In this document: piece after piece, positions 8,805 to 18,953 of the stretch
Position numbering within the stretch: the first letter of the stretch is position 1
How the letters are laid out: the number at the start of each line of letters is the position of its first letter
NCBI GenBank assembly: GCA_963663495.1
Contig: OY760427.1
Location: 868,001-932,000 of the forward strand
Source: G963663495 sp963663495
GTDB lineage: Bacteria > Bacteroidota > Rhodothermia > Rhodothermales > Bin80
DNA: 64,000 nucleotides
Direction of reading: 5' to 3'
Made by a program: the position numbers and the translations under genes
The notes under the pieces: generated by a model
What the model was told of the DNA's origin: nothing
What the model saw: the letters and a program-made list of their open reading frames with translations, nothing else
Database searches by the model: none

Positions 8805-10214
8805 ATGAAATCAACTGCAGAGCGGGAGACAATCCCTGTCTCGTTTAAGATGTCGAACATCGGACCTGTAAGGGAAGCCGTACTCAGGCTCGGTAGGCTG
8901 ACGGTAGTTGCTGGACGTAACAACACTGGCAAGACATACATTGTATATACGCTCTACGGGTTTCTGAAGGCGTTCAAGGCGTATGATTGGACGGACACCT
9001 CCAGATTCGTTAAAGGAATATCAAAAGAGTTACCCCATCTTGGTGCAATCCTTGAAGGCATCCGAAGCGCGCGCCGCGCTGAAGTGCCCATATCACTACC
9101 GACCCTAACCAAGCAGCGCATGCGTATCGCAGATATCGTAACTGGCGATTTCTCTCAGCAAATCCAGGACATATTCAATACGGACCGTGACAGCTTTCGC
9201 AACGCGGCGCTGAGTGTGACATTCGATGACGCACAAGCCAATTATATTCCTTCACCTACCGAAGCGCGATCCCATTTTGGGACGATCAAAATGGAATATG
9301 ACAGCGGCAGTGTTCATGCGTCCTTTAGTGATATAAACCAGCAATCAGACTCAGAACTTGCGGTCGCCACCGTTCATGCCTACTTCGTTTTTCTCATGCG
9401 AGATCTGTTTCCGGATCCGTTCATCCTTTCCGCAGAACGATTTGGTATTTCGCTTTTTTACAGGGAGCTAGACTTCACAAAGAACCGAATAGTTGATCTT
9501 CTTCAGAAATACGGAAACGGCGGAAGCCGCAATACACCGCTTCCGTACCTGATTGTTGATCGCACTTCTAGCCGATACGCGGTCCCTATCAAGGATAACA
9601 TCAATTTCACGCGTAGCATACCAGACCTGCCCCGTGATTCGTCCCCGCGTGCTGATCGGAAGCTATTCAACCGCATTAAAGATATGATGGCTGGATATTA
9701 CAGCAACGCAACAGGGGACATTCGATTCATGTCCAGGGCGCGAAAGGAGGGGCACTTTAACATTCCCCTGCACCTCGCGTCGTCGTCCGCGAGAGGACTG
9801 TCGGACCTTTACTTTTTCTTGCGCTATGCAGTTAATCATAGTCAGCTTCTTATCATTGACGAACCTGAGAGCCACCTTGACACGGCGAACCAGGTGTTGT
9901 TCGCTCGGTTGCTTGCGAGGTTTGTTGAGATGGGACTGCGTGTGGTGATCACAACCCACAGCGACTACATCTTGAAAGAACTGAACAATCTAATTATGCT
10001 CAGCCGAATTTCCGAGAAGAATGGCAAGATAGCCAGGGAGCTTGGCTATGAAGAAGGAGAAGGATTAAAAGCCGACAGCGTTCGAGCCTATATCGCCGCA
10101 GGTGGTACCCTCAGCCCGTGTTGTATCGGCCAGTATGGAATTGAGATGCCAGTTTTTGACGCTACGATCAACAACATTAATAGAGTTGCGATTGAGTTGG
10201 CTTCTCGATTGTGA
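8805..10214 (+). CDS. AAA15/OLD-type ATPase, probable defence module component
   Basis: 469-residue ATPase of the SMC/OLD/AAA15 kind. Walker A is GRNNTGKT (about residues 34-41), an ABC-signature-like SSARGLSDLYF is near residue 328, Walker B is LLIIDEPESHL near 347 and the switch histidine is in ITTHSDYIL near 383. The ATG at 8805 has GAGGAG nine bases upstream; the longer frame from 8712 has no family match. A 183-residue ExK protein follows 15 bases after the stop. ATPases of this kind are the sensor subunit in Septu, PARIS, Gabija-like and retron systems, so a role in phage defence is inferred from architecture and from the neighbouring mobile DNA, not shown. Confidence 0.85.
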   Translation: MKSTAERETIPVSFKMSNIGPVREAVLRLGRLTVVAGRNNTGKTYIVYTLYGFLKAFKAYDWTDTSRFVKGISKELPHLGAILEGIRSARRAEVPISLPTLTKQRMRIADIVTGDFSQQIQDIFNTDRDSFRNAALSVTFDDAQANYIPSPTEARSHFGTIKMEYDSGSVHASFSDINQQSDSELAVATVHAYFVFLMRDLFPDPFILSAERFGISLFYRELDFTKNRIVDLLQKYGNGGSRNTPLPYLIVDRTSSRYAVPIKDNINFTRSIPDLPRDSSPRADRKLFNRIKDMMAGYYSNATGDIRFMSRARKEGHFNIPLHLASSSARGLSDLYFFLRYAVNHSQLLIIDEPESHLDTANQVLFARLLARFVEMGLRVVITTHSDYILKELNNLIMLSRISEKNGKIARELGYEEGEGLKADSVRAYIAAGGTLSPCCIGQYGIEMPVFDATINNINRVAIELASRL

Positions 10215-10229
10215 GACGAGAGTAGGAGG

Positions 10230-10781
10230 ATGGGCGGGGTAGACCTTGCTGCACAGGCTCAAAGGATGTTGGCGGCGAAGGCGAAGGTGGCCGTCAAGGA
10301 GGGAGTCGCGGTGTTGCGCGAGAAGGATGTGATGACCGTGAAGTTGATTGCTGTGCCGGCAGGAGCCACGGTCATCAATATGGAGAAAATGGGGAGCTTG
10401 AGTGGGGTTCTTGATAAGTTCCTGTCCAGGTCCGATTATCTGGTCCTGTTTCAGGAAAACGGGGCAGATGCAGCCGTATTTGTAGAGCTAAAAAAGACCC
10501 TTAGAGAGGGAGCCAAGGGTTTTGAGCAACTGCGAATGTCACTGCCATATCTTCAATACTTGAAGTCTCTTTGCAACATCGTATTTGAACATGTCGGTCA
10601 GCCATCGCACCACATTTCAGTTCACTACGTGCTAGTCGGGAAGCAAGTGACGCCACGTTTAGCGAAGCTGCCAGTCAGCGATCCACAGCGACTGCCAGAC
10701 GAAAACCATCGGGGAATTGTGGTACGTAGAATCGTCGGAGAGCGTGTACGCTTCGACCGGTTAGCGGGCGCGGCATCATGA
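10230..10781 (+). CDS. Small protein with predicted PD-(D/E)xK-like core, partner of the ATPase
   Basis: 183 residues, no family recognised. A strand-turn-strand segment has D69 in SRSDYLVLF and then VFVELKK with E86 and K88, which is the D...ExK spacing of restriction-type nucleases. The N-terminus is helical and alanine-rich, and the C-terminus is basic. It lies 15 bases after the ATPase stop in the same direction, so the two are probably co-transcribed. AGGAGG directly abuts the ATG at 10230, which is closer than usual, but no better in-frame start exists before 10266. Nuclease activity is a prediction from the motif only. Confidence 0.65.
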   Translation: MGGVDLAAQAQRMLAAKAKVAVKEGVAVLREKDVMTVKLIAVPAGATVINMEKMGSLSGVLDKFLSRSDYLVLFQENGADAAVFVELKKTLREGAKGFEQLRMSLPYLQYLKSLCNIVFEHVGQPSHHISVHYVLVGKQVTPRLAKLPVSDPQRLPDENHRGIVVRRIVGERVRFDRLAGAAS

Positions 10782-11184
10782 TCAAGTTCGCCTGTGTGAT
10801 TGGGCAGGATAGGAAGTGGCTGTGGTGCGCAAGAATGATAACATCATGAATTATGAGATAGAAGCATGTCTGTGGTACGCAAGGCTAACCCTGCCCTTTG
10901 CCCATAAATCATCATAAACCTGCAATATTCATGATGTACCCTGTTCGGGTCTAAAAGTGCTGTTTCGGTACCTGCAGGACCGATTGTGCGTTGTTCATGC
11001 GTAGGGACGACCATGAGAGGGGCTGAAAACACCAGTTTAGGCCCTTTTCCCGACTCGATAGCGGTCACATTACCGAGATTTTGGGAAGACGTCTGTCGGG
11101 TAGACACACCTCTGCCTACCTTCTCTTTCCGCTTTCCGCGTTGGGCGCCTGCGGTGTCGAAGCGCAGGCGCAAATATGACTTGG

Positions 11185-12765
11185 CTAGCTCTTCAAGGGA
11201 AGCGTGATCCATGTGAGTTGACAATAACGTCGCCAAAATTGCTCCCATGCAGCATCTGCGCTGGCGGCAATGTGGATAACGATGTTGCGCGCGTGTTGTA
11301 CGAAGCGGGCCCCCACCTTGAGTACACGCTCGCGATAGGTGCTCAGACTTATCTGGGATTCGTCAGGCTCCCGCATAAGGCAGCGCCCCACATGCATGAG
11401 CTGATAAGTTAGAAGGTATACCTGTAGCAGGACCTCGTTCTCGGCTCGGATCTCGGCATCCTGTTCCGACTCATCCTGTTCCGACTCATCCTGCTCCGAC
11501 CCATCCTGCTCCGACCCATCCTGTTCCGACTCATCCTGTTCCGACTCATCAGGCACCCGCACTACAGGCCGGCCCTTATAGTGTGTCTTCGGACGGAGAA
11601 CCGACGACAGCGCCATGGAGCAAGCCGCATTCAGCTCCCCGAAGTGCTTTTCCGCCTTTCCTCTCTTCCGGTACAGATTCACAAGCTGCTCTGCCGGATA
11701 GGCTTCTGCATCCAGATCGGTGATCAGATAGAAATGCCGCGGAAAAAGCTCTCCCGGCACCGGAACAACCACGAGCACCACACGACGCTCTACGGACCAG
11801 CACTTTGCACGGTAGCGCAGTTCGTGGTAGCATTCGTCCGACGGCTGATCACCCTCCAAATGAGGCGCCGCAAGCCCGTCAATCACATCGTTTCCTTTCA
11901 GACGCATCACGTAGCCGATACGGTCGTTCTCCAGCTTATCACATAATTCGCCACTGTTGAAGCCTGCGTCCAATCGGACAATGACCTTGTCGGCCACATG
12001 TTCACGCAATGCCAGCCCAATGCGTCGAATGAAACCGTAGCAGTCCTTCACCACATTCTGCGTGCCCCCTCGCAATTCCGCCCCCAACATGTCGCCCGAC
12101 TCACCGCATATGGCGATAAGGGGCAGAAAGATGGTGCGCTTGTAATATCCGTTCCACTTGCTGCCCTGCTGCTTGCCATGCGTATCTACCGGTACACCGT
12201 CCACATCAAAGACCACCTCGGGGCGGCGCTTCCCGCCACCACGCTGCAGCAGGTGCTCCATGGCGAATGTCTCTACAAAAAGGCGCAACTTCTTGAAATT
12301 CTTTTTCCCGGCCAACATGTGCACGAAGCGAGACATGGTTGGCTGGGATGCCAGGGACCTATCGTCCTGTAATGCCCTCATACCCCTTTTGGAAGAAGTG
12401 GCCACGCGCATGGCGGGGTCCCTTCGAAGCTTGTCCGCATCTGACTGACGTCCCCACCCCTGCACATGTTGCAGCAGTAACTGCCGCACTAACTCCTCAA
12501 GGCTATGCGTAATCCGAGCTTGGGACCGATTGTCCTTAAGCACGGAAGCGAGTCGGCATGCCAAGGTGCTGATCACCATGAGCAGGCGCATAGGAATGAC
12601 GCCGGCATCCGATGTTAGATTATCGGTCTTGGAGCGTACAACTTTAACGGATTTATTGAACTGGCAAGCGAACAGAAGGTTGGATTTGGGATCTTGCATC
12701 GGGTGTGTTACAGGGTGAATGGGTATTGGGGTTTCTGAACGTTTGAGCGTCGCACAGGATCCCAT
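11185..12765 (-). CDS. IS1380-family transposase (intact)
   Basis: 526 codons from the ATG at 12765; an ATG at 12699 (MQDPKSNLL) is the likelier start. The DDE core shows VVFDVDGVPVDTHGKQQG, IVRLDAGFNSGELCDKLE and the late YRKRGKAEKHFGEL glutamate segment typical of the family. Near residue 410 it carries six ESEQD-like pentapeptide repeats, against two in the copy at 47298. The 3' end runs to within about 270 bases of the element terminus. Apparently the only complete IS1380 transposase in this window. Confidence 0.93.
   Translation of the reverse strand: MGSCATLKRSETPIPIHPVTHPMQDPKSNLLFACQFNKSVKVVRSKTDNLTSDAGVIPMRLLMVISTLACRLASVLKDNRSQARITHSLEELVRQLLLQHVQGWGRQSDADKLRRDPAMRVATSSKRGMRALQDDRSLASQPTMSRFVHMLAGKKNFKKLRLFVETFAMEHLLQRGGGKRRPEVVFDVDGVPVDTHGKQQGSKWNGYYKRTIFLPLIAICGESGDMLGAELRGGTQNVVKDCYGFIRRIGLALREHVADKVIVRLDAGFNSGELCDKLENDRIGYVMRLKGNDVIDGLAAPHLEGDQPSDECYHELRYRAKCWSVERRVVLVVVPVPGELFPRHFYLITDLDAEAYPAEQLVNLYRKRGKAEKHFGELNAACSMALSSVLRPKTHYKGRPVVRVPDESEQDESEQDGSEQDGSEQDESEQDESEQDAEIRAENEVLLQVYLLTYQLMHVGRCLMREPDESQISLSTYRERVLKVGARFVQHARNIVIHIAASADAAWEQFWRRYCQLTWITLPLKS
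11460..11549 (-). repeat. 15-bp tandem repeat in the IS1380 transposase
   Basis: About six units of a 15-base repeat encode ESEQD/GSEQD in frame. The second copy of the element has only two units, so the array length varies between copies. Confidence 0.85.
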
Positions 12766-12954
12766 TCAAACCGTGAATAGTCAACATATTACACCATAAT
12801 ATTAAACGACGATTTCCCGCCACTTAACTCCCTCATGAATAAGGGAGGATAAAAGTTCGATTTTGCGTCAGTTCTAGTCAGTTCTCGCTGGCATGGCTGT
12901 CGGAATATCTCGGGTATTTCGGCCTGGCAGGTATGGTGTGTGAATTGAGGTGAA

Positions 12955-13289
12955 TTATGCCGTCCTCTCGTGCGGATACGCGATCTCTACGTGCGCCACT
13001 TCCCGTGGCGCTGCATTGTCTACATCCACGAAGCCTCGGCTTTCCTCGGCTGAAGTCTCATGGCGATAGTTCCGCCTCCAGTAATTCAACTGTCCGTACG
13101 AGATGCCGTGCTCTGCACAAAACGCTGCTGCGGACTGGGTCCGTTCGTTATACTGCCCTACCGGCGGAAACATTTGTTCCGCCGTACGTCTGGACCGCAC
13201 CATGCGATCTGGGGTCTGGGTTCTCACGTCTACCGGCAAGCTCCCCAGAACCTATCACCTAATCAAGGTGTAGTTCACAGCACGTTTAC
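12955..13289 (-). pseudogene. IS66 fragment with tnpA remnant
   Basis: The right edge ends in an inverted repeat reading GTAAACGTGCTGTGAACTAC inward, like the ends of the IS66 copy at 16896-19335. The reading frame 12955-13239 matches its TnpA accessory protein (RRTAEQMF, QSAAAFCAEHGISYGQLNYW) but is cut off after VEIAYP. The rest of the element is gone. Confidence 0.8.
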
Positions 13290-13385
13290 GGAAAACGGCC
13301 AAGAACCAGCCATGGATTGGCCGATTTGGATGAAAAGAAGGCTAGACTGACTCTGAAATCAGTAATTTTTCAGAGCGAAATGTGA

Positions 13386-13615
13386 ACTTGGGTTAGCATA
13401 ACCCAGACGACAGCGTGGCATCTGTCCCACCGTATTCGATAATCATGGAATGGAGAGCATGCACTATTTGCCGGTCCGGTAGAGGTTGACGAAGCCTACT
13501 TCGGTGGTAAGGAAAAGAACAAGCACGCCAGCAAGAAGCTGAAAGCAGGCCGTGGGCCAGTAGGTAAGAAAGCCGTTGTAGGAGTCCGTGATCGTGTCAC
13601 CAATAGCTTTCTACC
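13386..13615 (+). pseudogene. IS1595-family transposase, 5' part (split gene)
   Basis: The frame reads TQTTAWHLSHRIR, then an in-frame TAA, then GPVEVDEAYFGGKEKNK, the ISXO2-like DDE core with its first aspartate. It stops at 13615 where an IS66 element is inserted; the continuation is at 20349-20728. The N-terminal zinc-ribbon part is lost upstream. The stop codon shows decay independent of the insertion. Confidence 0.85.
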
Positions 13616-13860
13616 GTATCCATACGGTGAAGTACATGGTAAAGCGGGCTTGGCATTGGTCTGCGTAGTCCGCTTGTAGAGCTTAGTGCAAGGTGATTAT
13701 ACGCCGGGTTTGGTGTGCCGATTTGGGAATTTCGGAGTGGTGTGCAGCTTATCGTCCAGGCGCCTGAATGCAGGCAGCAATCAGCGCCTTTGGGGACAAA
13801 AAACATGGGTTTTGGGGAGAAGAATCGGAACATTGTGGAGGGCGCACATGCACATGAACT

Positions 13861-14649
13861 ATGCGGTCCAAGGCATCTTTCTCCCCCTCTTCTCCTGCCG
13901 GTGAAGTCCTTTTTCAGAGGCTAAGAAACCAAGAGGCTGAGAACAAGGATCTGCGAAAACAGGTCCGTCGCTTGGAGAAAAAAGCCGATCGTCTATCCAA
14001 GAACAACGCGGATCTGGCTGCGAAGATTAGCCATCTGGAAGACAGGTTGGAACAAGCGCATCGCCTACTCTCTGGCAAAAAGAGTGAGCGTTACACGCCG
14101 GCGGACAAGGTGCAGCAAGGCCGGTTGTTTGGAGAGGAACCAGTAGCTGTTGAGCCCGAGGAGGAGGAGGACGAGTATGTCCTGGTAAAGCGCAAGCGGC
14201 GTGGGAAGAACAAGCCGGTGCGCGGGCCGATTCCGGACCATCTGCCCAGAGAGGTGATCCGCCTTGAGCCGGAGGGCAGCACCGAGGGTATGAAGTACAT
14301 CGGCGAGGAAGTAACGGAGTACCTGGAATATGTGCCGGGCTTCACGAGGGTAGTACAGATTGTGCGGCCGAAGTACGTTGTCTGCAAGGAGCCTCGCAAG
14401 GGGGTGGTCATAGCGCCGTTGCCGAAGCGTGTCATACCGAAGGGGAAGGCGGGTCCGGGGTTGTTGGCGTATTTGGCGGTAGCCAAATACGTGGATCATA
14501 TGCCGCTATACCGGCTGCGGAAGAAGTTTCAGCGCCATGGCGTGAAGCTATCGGCTGCTACAATGGGGGATTGGATTGCGAAGGTAGCGACGTATCTGGG
14601 TCCGTTAGGAGATGCGTTGCGTAAGGAGGTGCTTCGTAGCGGGTATCTG
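13861..14649 (+). pseudogene. IS66 transposase, 5' part (split gene)
   Basis: Starts at an ATG and gives the N-terminal coiled-coil leucine-zipper part (RKQVRRLEKKADRL), the LLSGKKSERYTPAD segment and the central EYLEYVPGFTRVVQIVRPKY zinc-finger/DDE lead-in. It ends at RSGYL, where the composite transposon is inserted. The matching 3' half is at 19336-20161, and the near-identical copy at 49240-50874 shows the uninterrupted order. Confidence 0.9.
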
Positions 14650-15571
14650 GTATCCGTCCGGTGAAGTACACAATAACGAGGCATTTACTCTCTCAATTAG
14701 AGTAGGTTAGACCGCGGTCCGAAAGTTAATGGGCTGGCGTCCGTTGGGTGTGCAGGAGTTAAGTACCTAACAGCGTGTTCGCGGACCCGTACACGGATCA
14801 ATCTGATTACCCGGGGCGCCTTTCTAGGGGCTCCTATGCCGATTTCTTGACGGTAGCTTGCTGCGATTCCCGCCAGGTTTTCCAATGATGGGGCAAGGAT
14901 TCAGCCATGCCCTGGGCAGGATATGTCGGAAGACGGCGTAGCATGTCGGTAAGCCCCTCAAGCGGATTTACCTTGCAGCTTGCATATGGCAAGAAGAGCG
15001 TACAGCACTGCGGACTGCTGCGCTGCCGCAAACAGATGATTCTTCCGACCCAGTGCGATTGTCCGCCGGCGCGCAACGTTCACACTTTTTGCAAGAGTTG
15101 GCGATACGTTTGTTCCAGTGTATCTTTCAGATGTCTGACCTTCGCATCCTGATTGGCGATTACTGCATCCTTACCAGCGTTGTTCTTGGATAGACGATCG
15201 GCTTTTCTCTTCAGTTGACGGACCTGTTTTTGCAGATCTTCGGTCTCAGCCTCCTGGTTTTCCAGACTCTGAGAGATGGCCTCATCAGCAGAATAAGAGG
15301 AGGAGCAAGATGTCTTGGACTGCATGCTTTGTAGGCATGTGCGTCCTCCTCAATATTCCGATTCTCCTACCCCAAAACCCCTACTTAATCTCCCCAAGAG
15401 GGCGGATTGCTGACCGTCTTCAGCCGCCTGAACGATAGGCTGCACACCATTCCGCCATCCCCATATCGGCACGCCAAACCCCGCGTATGATCACTTTGCG
15501 CTAAGCTCTATAAGCGAACTATGCAGTCCAACCCCAAGTCCGCTTTACCATGCACTTCACCGGACGCATAC
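14650..15571 (-). mobile_element. IS66 deletion derivative (left arm of the composite)
   Basis: Both inverted ends remain (GTATCCGTCCGGTGAAG at 14650; GTATGCGTCCGGTGAAG inward from 15571), but the transposase is reduced to its N-terminal 80 residues (15080-15325) joined to its last 80 (14834-15076). The catalytic core is deleted, so it could only move with help from another IS66. Confidence 0.85.
14834..15325 (-). pseudogene. Internally deleted IS66 transposase
   Basis: The N-terminal coiled coil (LKRKADRLSKNNAG) is followed, after a large internal deletion and a frame change, by the IS66 C-terminal domain with LPHHWKTW. About 400 residues including the DDE core are missing relative to the copy at 49240-50874. 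Confidence 0.85.
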
Positions 15572-15614
15572 TCTGTAACGGCGATGCCACCATGCCCAAT
15601 AAACAGTATTTGAT

Positions 15615-15631
15615 ATTTGGTTATGCCAAAT
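15615..15631. promoter_or_regulatory. Inverted repeat just before the DUF4143 ATPase
   Basis: ATTTGG and CCAAAT with a five-base spacer end 13 bases before the ATG at 15645. The position suggests an operator, possibly for self-regulation; this is inference. Confidence 0.4.
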
Positions 15632-15644
15632 GTAAATTACGTTT

Positions 15645-16781
15645 ATGATCCAACGTGCGCTTTGGCTTGACAAGATCCAGCACGCCTGGTCCGAACATCC
15701 CATCGTTTGGTTGTCGGGTGTCCGAAGGGTGGGTAAAACTACGCTGGCGCGCATGATACCCCAAGTCGTTTACCATAACTGCGACCTCCCTTCAACCGCG
15801 CGGGCTGTCAGCGATCCAGAACTGTTTCTGAGTAGTTACCGGACAGGCATGGTGCTCGCATGCGACGAGGTACACCGGCTGCAGGATGCCAGCCTTCTGC
15901 TCAAGATTGCTGCCGATGAATTCCGTCACCTAAAGATATTGGCCACGGGACCGTCGACGCTGGCGGCTACGGCGAAGTTTCGTGACTCGCTGACCGGACG
16001 CAAGCGATCCATCTACCTGAGCCCGGTGCTATGGGAGGAATGCGTCGACACGTTTGGGCAGCCCAACCTAGACCGGCGGCTACTCCATGGAGGCCTACCG
16101 GAGTCTTTGTTGGCGGAAACCAAGTCGCAACCGGATTTTGCGGAATGGATTGATAGCTTTTACGCTCGAGATATCCTTGAGCTGTTCAATGTCCGCAACC
16201 GCCACGGATTTCTCGCCCTCTTCCGTCTCCTGCTAAGATGGAGTGGAGGACAGATTGACTATTCCCGCCTCTCCCGCCTGGCTGAGCTTAGTCGTCCGAC
16301 GGTCAAATCCTATACCGAGGCTCTTGAGACTGCCCACGCGATCTTTCTCCTGCGACCCTTTCGGGGAGGCAACGCCGGCGAAATCGTTAGCCGGCCAAAG
16401 TGCTATGCTTTTGATACAGGGTTTGTCACATACGAGAAGGGCTGGAACCACATCAGAGAAGAAGATCGCGGTTTGCTATGGGAGCATCTGGTTCTGGATT
16501 CTCTCCGTTTCCGGCACTTGGATGATAACATCTTCTACTGGCGAGACAAGAATGGCCGGGAGGTTGACTTCGTAGTTCGCCGAGGAGCAGACTGCCTGGA
16601 CACCTATGAGTGCAAGATCAATCCAAACGATATGCTGCCTAAAGGTACTATTGCTTTCCGGCGGCGATATCCAATGGGTCGCGACTACGTTGTCGTTCCG
16701 GTGGCACATCAACCTTACCAAATCCGCCGCGGAGGAAGAGTGTACACTGTCTGTGGGACCAAGGGGCTGCCGACACGGTGA
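15645..16781 (+). CDS. AAA_14/DUF4143 ATPase carried by the composite transposon
   Basis: 378 residues. Walker A is SGVRRVGKTTLAR (residues 24-36), Walker B-like MVLACDEVHRL is near 72, and the C-terminal DUF4143 half has LSRPTVKSYTEAL (helix-turn-helix) and a nuclease-like FYWRDKNGREVDFVV followed by YECKIN near 320 (D..ECK). This is the usual layout of the archaeal/bacterial DUF4143 ATPases, whose function is unsettled; many sit on mobile DNA, with suggested toxin/antitoxin or defence roles. It is the only cargo gene between two IS66 arms. A distant paralogue lies at 57354-58508. Confidence 0.88.
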   Translation: MIQRALWLDKIQHAWSEHPIVWLSGVRRVGKTTLARMIPQVVYHNCDLPSTARAVSDPELFLSSYRTGMVLACDEVHRLQDASLLLKIAADEFRHLKILATGPSTLAATAKFRDSLTGRKRSIYLSPVLWEECVDTFGQPNLDRRLLHGGLPESLLAETKSQPDFAEWIDSFYARDILELFNVRNRHGFLALFRLLLRWSGGQIDYSRLSRLAELSRPTVKSYTEALETAHAIFLLRPFRGGNAGEIVSRPKCYAFDTGFVTYEKGWNHIREEDRGLLWEHLVLDSLRFRHLDDNIFYWRDKNGREVDFVVRRGADCLDTYECKINPNDMLPKGTIAFRRRYPMGRDYVVVPVAHQPYQIRRGGRVYTVCGTKGLPTR

Positions 16782-17014
16782 ATTCTCACTTACCCTGCCT
16801 CCAAGGGTCATGGCAGCGTATTCTTTGGAATCATCAACTGGATGAAAACCAGCATACAATCCTGTGTGGAGCAAAGCCATGATTGGCTCACAAAGGTAAG
16901 CGTGCGGTGAAGTACAGGGTAGCGGGCTTTTTGGCGGTTTTGGCGGGTACAGTTGTGGTTGGAAGGAGGAGAGCATGTGGGCTTGCCCGATCTGGACGAT
17001 TCGGCGTCCGGCAG

Positions 17015-18554
17015 CTAGGCGGCCTTACCCCAGTGGGCTTGCCGTGCCTGTTTCCAATGATGGGGCAATAGCGCTGCTATGTCCTCGGCAGGATGTGTCG
17101 GGATGCGCTGGAATACTTCCATGAGCCATTCCATTGGGTTGACGTCGTGGAATTTGCAGGTTCCAAGGAGCGAATAGACCACGGCACCCCGCTGGGATGC
17201 ATCATGGGATCCTGCGAACATGTAGTTCTTCCTACCAATAGCCAGTGGCCGTATCGCATTCTCAACCAGGTTATTGTCCAACTCCACACGGCCCTCATCC
17301 AGATATCGGGTCAGCCTTTGCCAACGGCCAAGCGTATACTGGGTCGCCTTGGCCCACGGGCTCTTGGGTAAACCATTGTTCACCTCCAGCCACGGCTTCA
17401 GCTCCTCCAGTACAGGTCCGGCCCGTTCCTGTCGCAGTTGCTGACGAACATCCGCACTCGCACCCGTTTTGCGTAGCCAACGCTCTATGAGGTAGAGCTT
17501 GCGTATCTCCTTCAACACATGCGCGGCCTTATCCGGCTCGTACGTCTTGCAGTCGAAGAACTTGCGCCGGGCATGCGCCATGCATGCGTAGAGCGTTACG
17601 GATGGGTCCGCATCAAAGATGTCGTAAGCTACATACCCGTCTGTCTGTAGCAATCCCTCATACCCGTGCAAAAACTCCACCGGACCCGCCCGAGCACGGG
17701 TCTTTCGGTATTCCATCACCAACAGTCTCTGCTCTGGACTATGGTACACCCAATAAAAGCCTTTATGCAGCGATCCCTTCTTATCTCCATCCTGCACCTC
17801 CATCCTCGTCTCATCCGCCTGCAGATACCCGGTGGATAGCAACTCCTGCTTCAGAGCATCATACAACGGGGTCAGGTGCGACGCAGACTGCGATATCCAG
17901 CCTCCCAGCGTGGACTTCGCAATCTCCACGCCTTCCCGACGAAACCGCTGCTGCTGACGGTACAAAGGCAGGTGGTCCGCATATTTGCCCACCACCACAT
18001 CTGCCAACAACCCCGGACCCACCATGCCCTTGTTCACCATCCGTGGTGGCAACTCACCTATGATCACCCCCTTATCCTCATCCCCAGGGTCCACATACTT
18101 CGGACGCACATACTCAATAACCTTCCTATGGGCGGGTACACGCTCCAGAACCAGCGTCTTCTCCGCCCCGATGCACGTCATACCACTGGTATCCCCGTCA
18201 GGCTCAATAGTAATCGTTTCGTGGGGCAGTTTCTTCAGCAGGTCGTCCAGCGCTTTACGCTTGGGCTTGCCCATTCTTCGTCTGTCCATTCGTCTCCGGC
18301 TCCGGTAGAGGGACCTCCTGCTCCGGCTCATCGAACAACGTGCCCTGCTGCGGGTCATTCAGCACACACTTTTCACTCTTGGGACTGTATAGCGCGCGTA
18401 GCGCTAGCATCAGCCGGTTATTCATATTCCCCAACTCTGCCTCAAGCCGGCTGCATCGATCATGCAGCCGATCAAAGGCACTGGCCAATTCGGGGTGCTG
18501 TGCAAGCAACGCAACCTGCGCGGGGGAGAGGATAGAATGTGCTTCGGGCTGCAT
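17015..18554 (-). pseudogene. IS66 transposase TnpC, frameshifted
   Basis: The N-terminal frame (18554-18255) gives the leucine-zipper part with SPKSEKCVLNDPQQGTLFDE and runs to a stop just after NGQAQA. The remaining 420 residues continue in the next frame from GKPKRKALDDLLKKLPHETI, through TLGGWISQSASHLTPL, YLQADETRMEVQD (D), and the C-terminal DNNLVENAIRPLAIGRKNY (E). A single-base change near 18265-18280 separates the frames. A programmed frameshift cannot be excluded, but no slippery heptamer is obvious. Confidence 0.88.
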
Positions 18555-18614
18555 GGTGAGCTAACAACACCAGCATATTGCTTGTTCCCGAATCACACAT
18601 TATATTTGACCCGA

Positions 18615-18953
18615 TTATCGGCTTTTTACCGCATACCGGGGCCGATATTTCACCGTCTTCAACGACACCCCCTCCAGCATCATCACCATCTGTGCCCATG
18701 TCGGCACATCCTCCTCTGGCAACGCAAACGTACCCGTCTCCAAGCGCTTGTAGAAGATCGCAAAGCCGTTCCGATCCCATGTGAGCGCCTTCAAATGGTT
18801 TCGCCTCCTGTTGATGAATACAAAGATGTCTCCCGACATCGGATTCCGCTTCATGCCGCTCTTTACCAAAGCGCACAAGCCGTCAAAGCTTGTGCGCATG
18901 TCCACCGGCGGTCGGTAAAAGAAGTACCGGTGCGAAGGTGCCAGTCCGATCAT
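18615..18953 (-). CDS. IS66 accessory protein TnpB (Orf2)
   Basis: 112 residues, with YFFYRPPVDMRTSFDGL and GDIFVFINRRRNHLKAL, the hallmark of the IS66 Orf2 family. The ATG at 18953 overlaps the tnpA stop as ATGA. It is needed with TnpA and TnpC for IS66 transposition; it ends about 60 bases before the tnpC start. Confidence 0.93.
   Translation of the reverse strand: MIGLAPSHRYFFYRPPVDMRTSFDGLCALVKSGMKRNPMSGDIFVFINRRRNHLKALTWDRNGFAIFYKRLETGTFALPEEDVPTWAQMVMMLEGVSLKTVKYRPRYAVKSR

Larger units (their letters stand above)
10919..12848 (-). mobile_element. Complete IS1380-family insertion sequence
   Basis: Imperfect inverted ends: CCTCCCTTATTCATGAGG at the 12848 side and CCTGCAATATTCATGATG at the 10919 side. 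ATAAA flanks both ends (10914-10918 and 12849-12853), a 5-bp target duplication. Length 1930 bp with an intact transposase. A second, damaged copy is at 47215 and a 3' fragment at 42376. Confidence 0.93.

Noticed and set aside
18255..18300. Programmed frameshift in IS66 tnpC
   Set aside because: No slippery heptamer or downstream structure is evident; a simple indel is the more economical reading.
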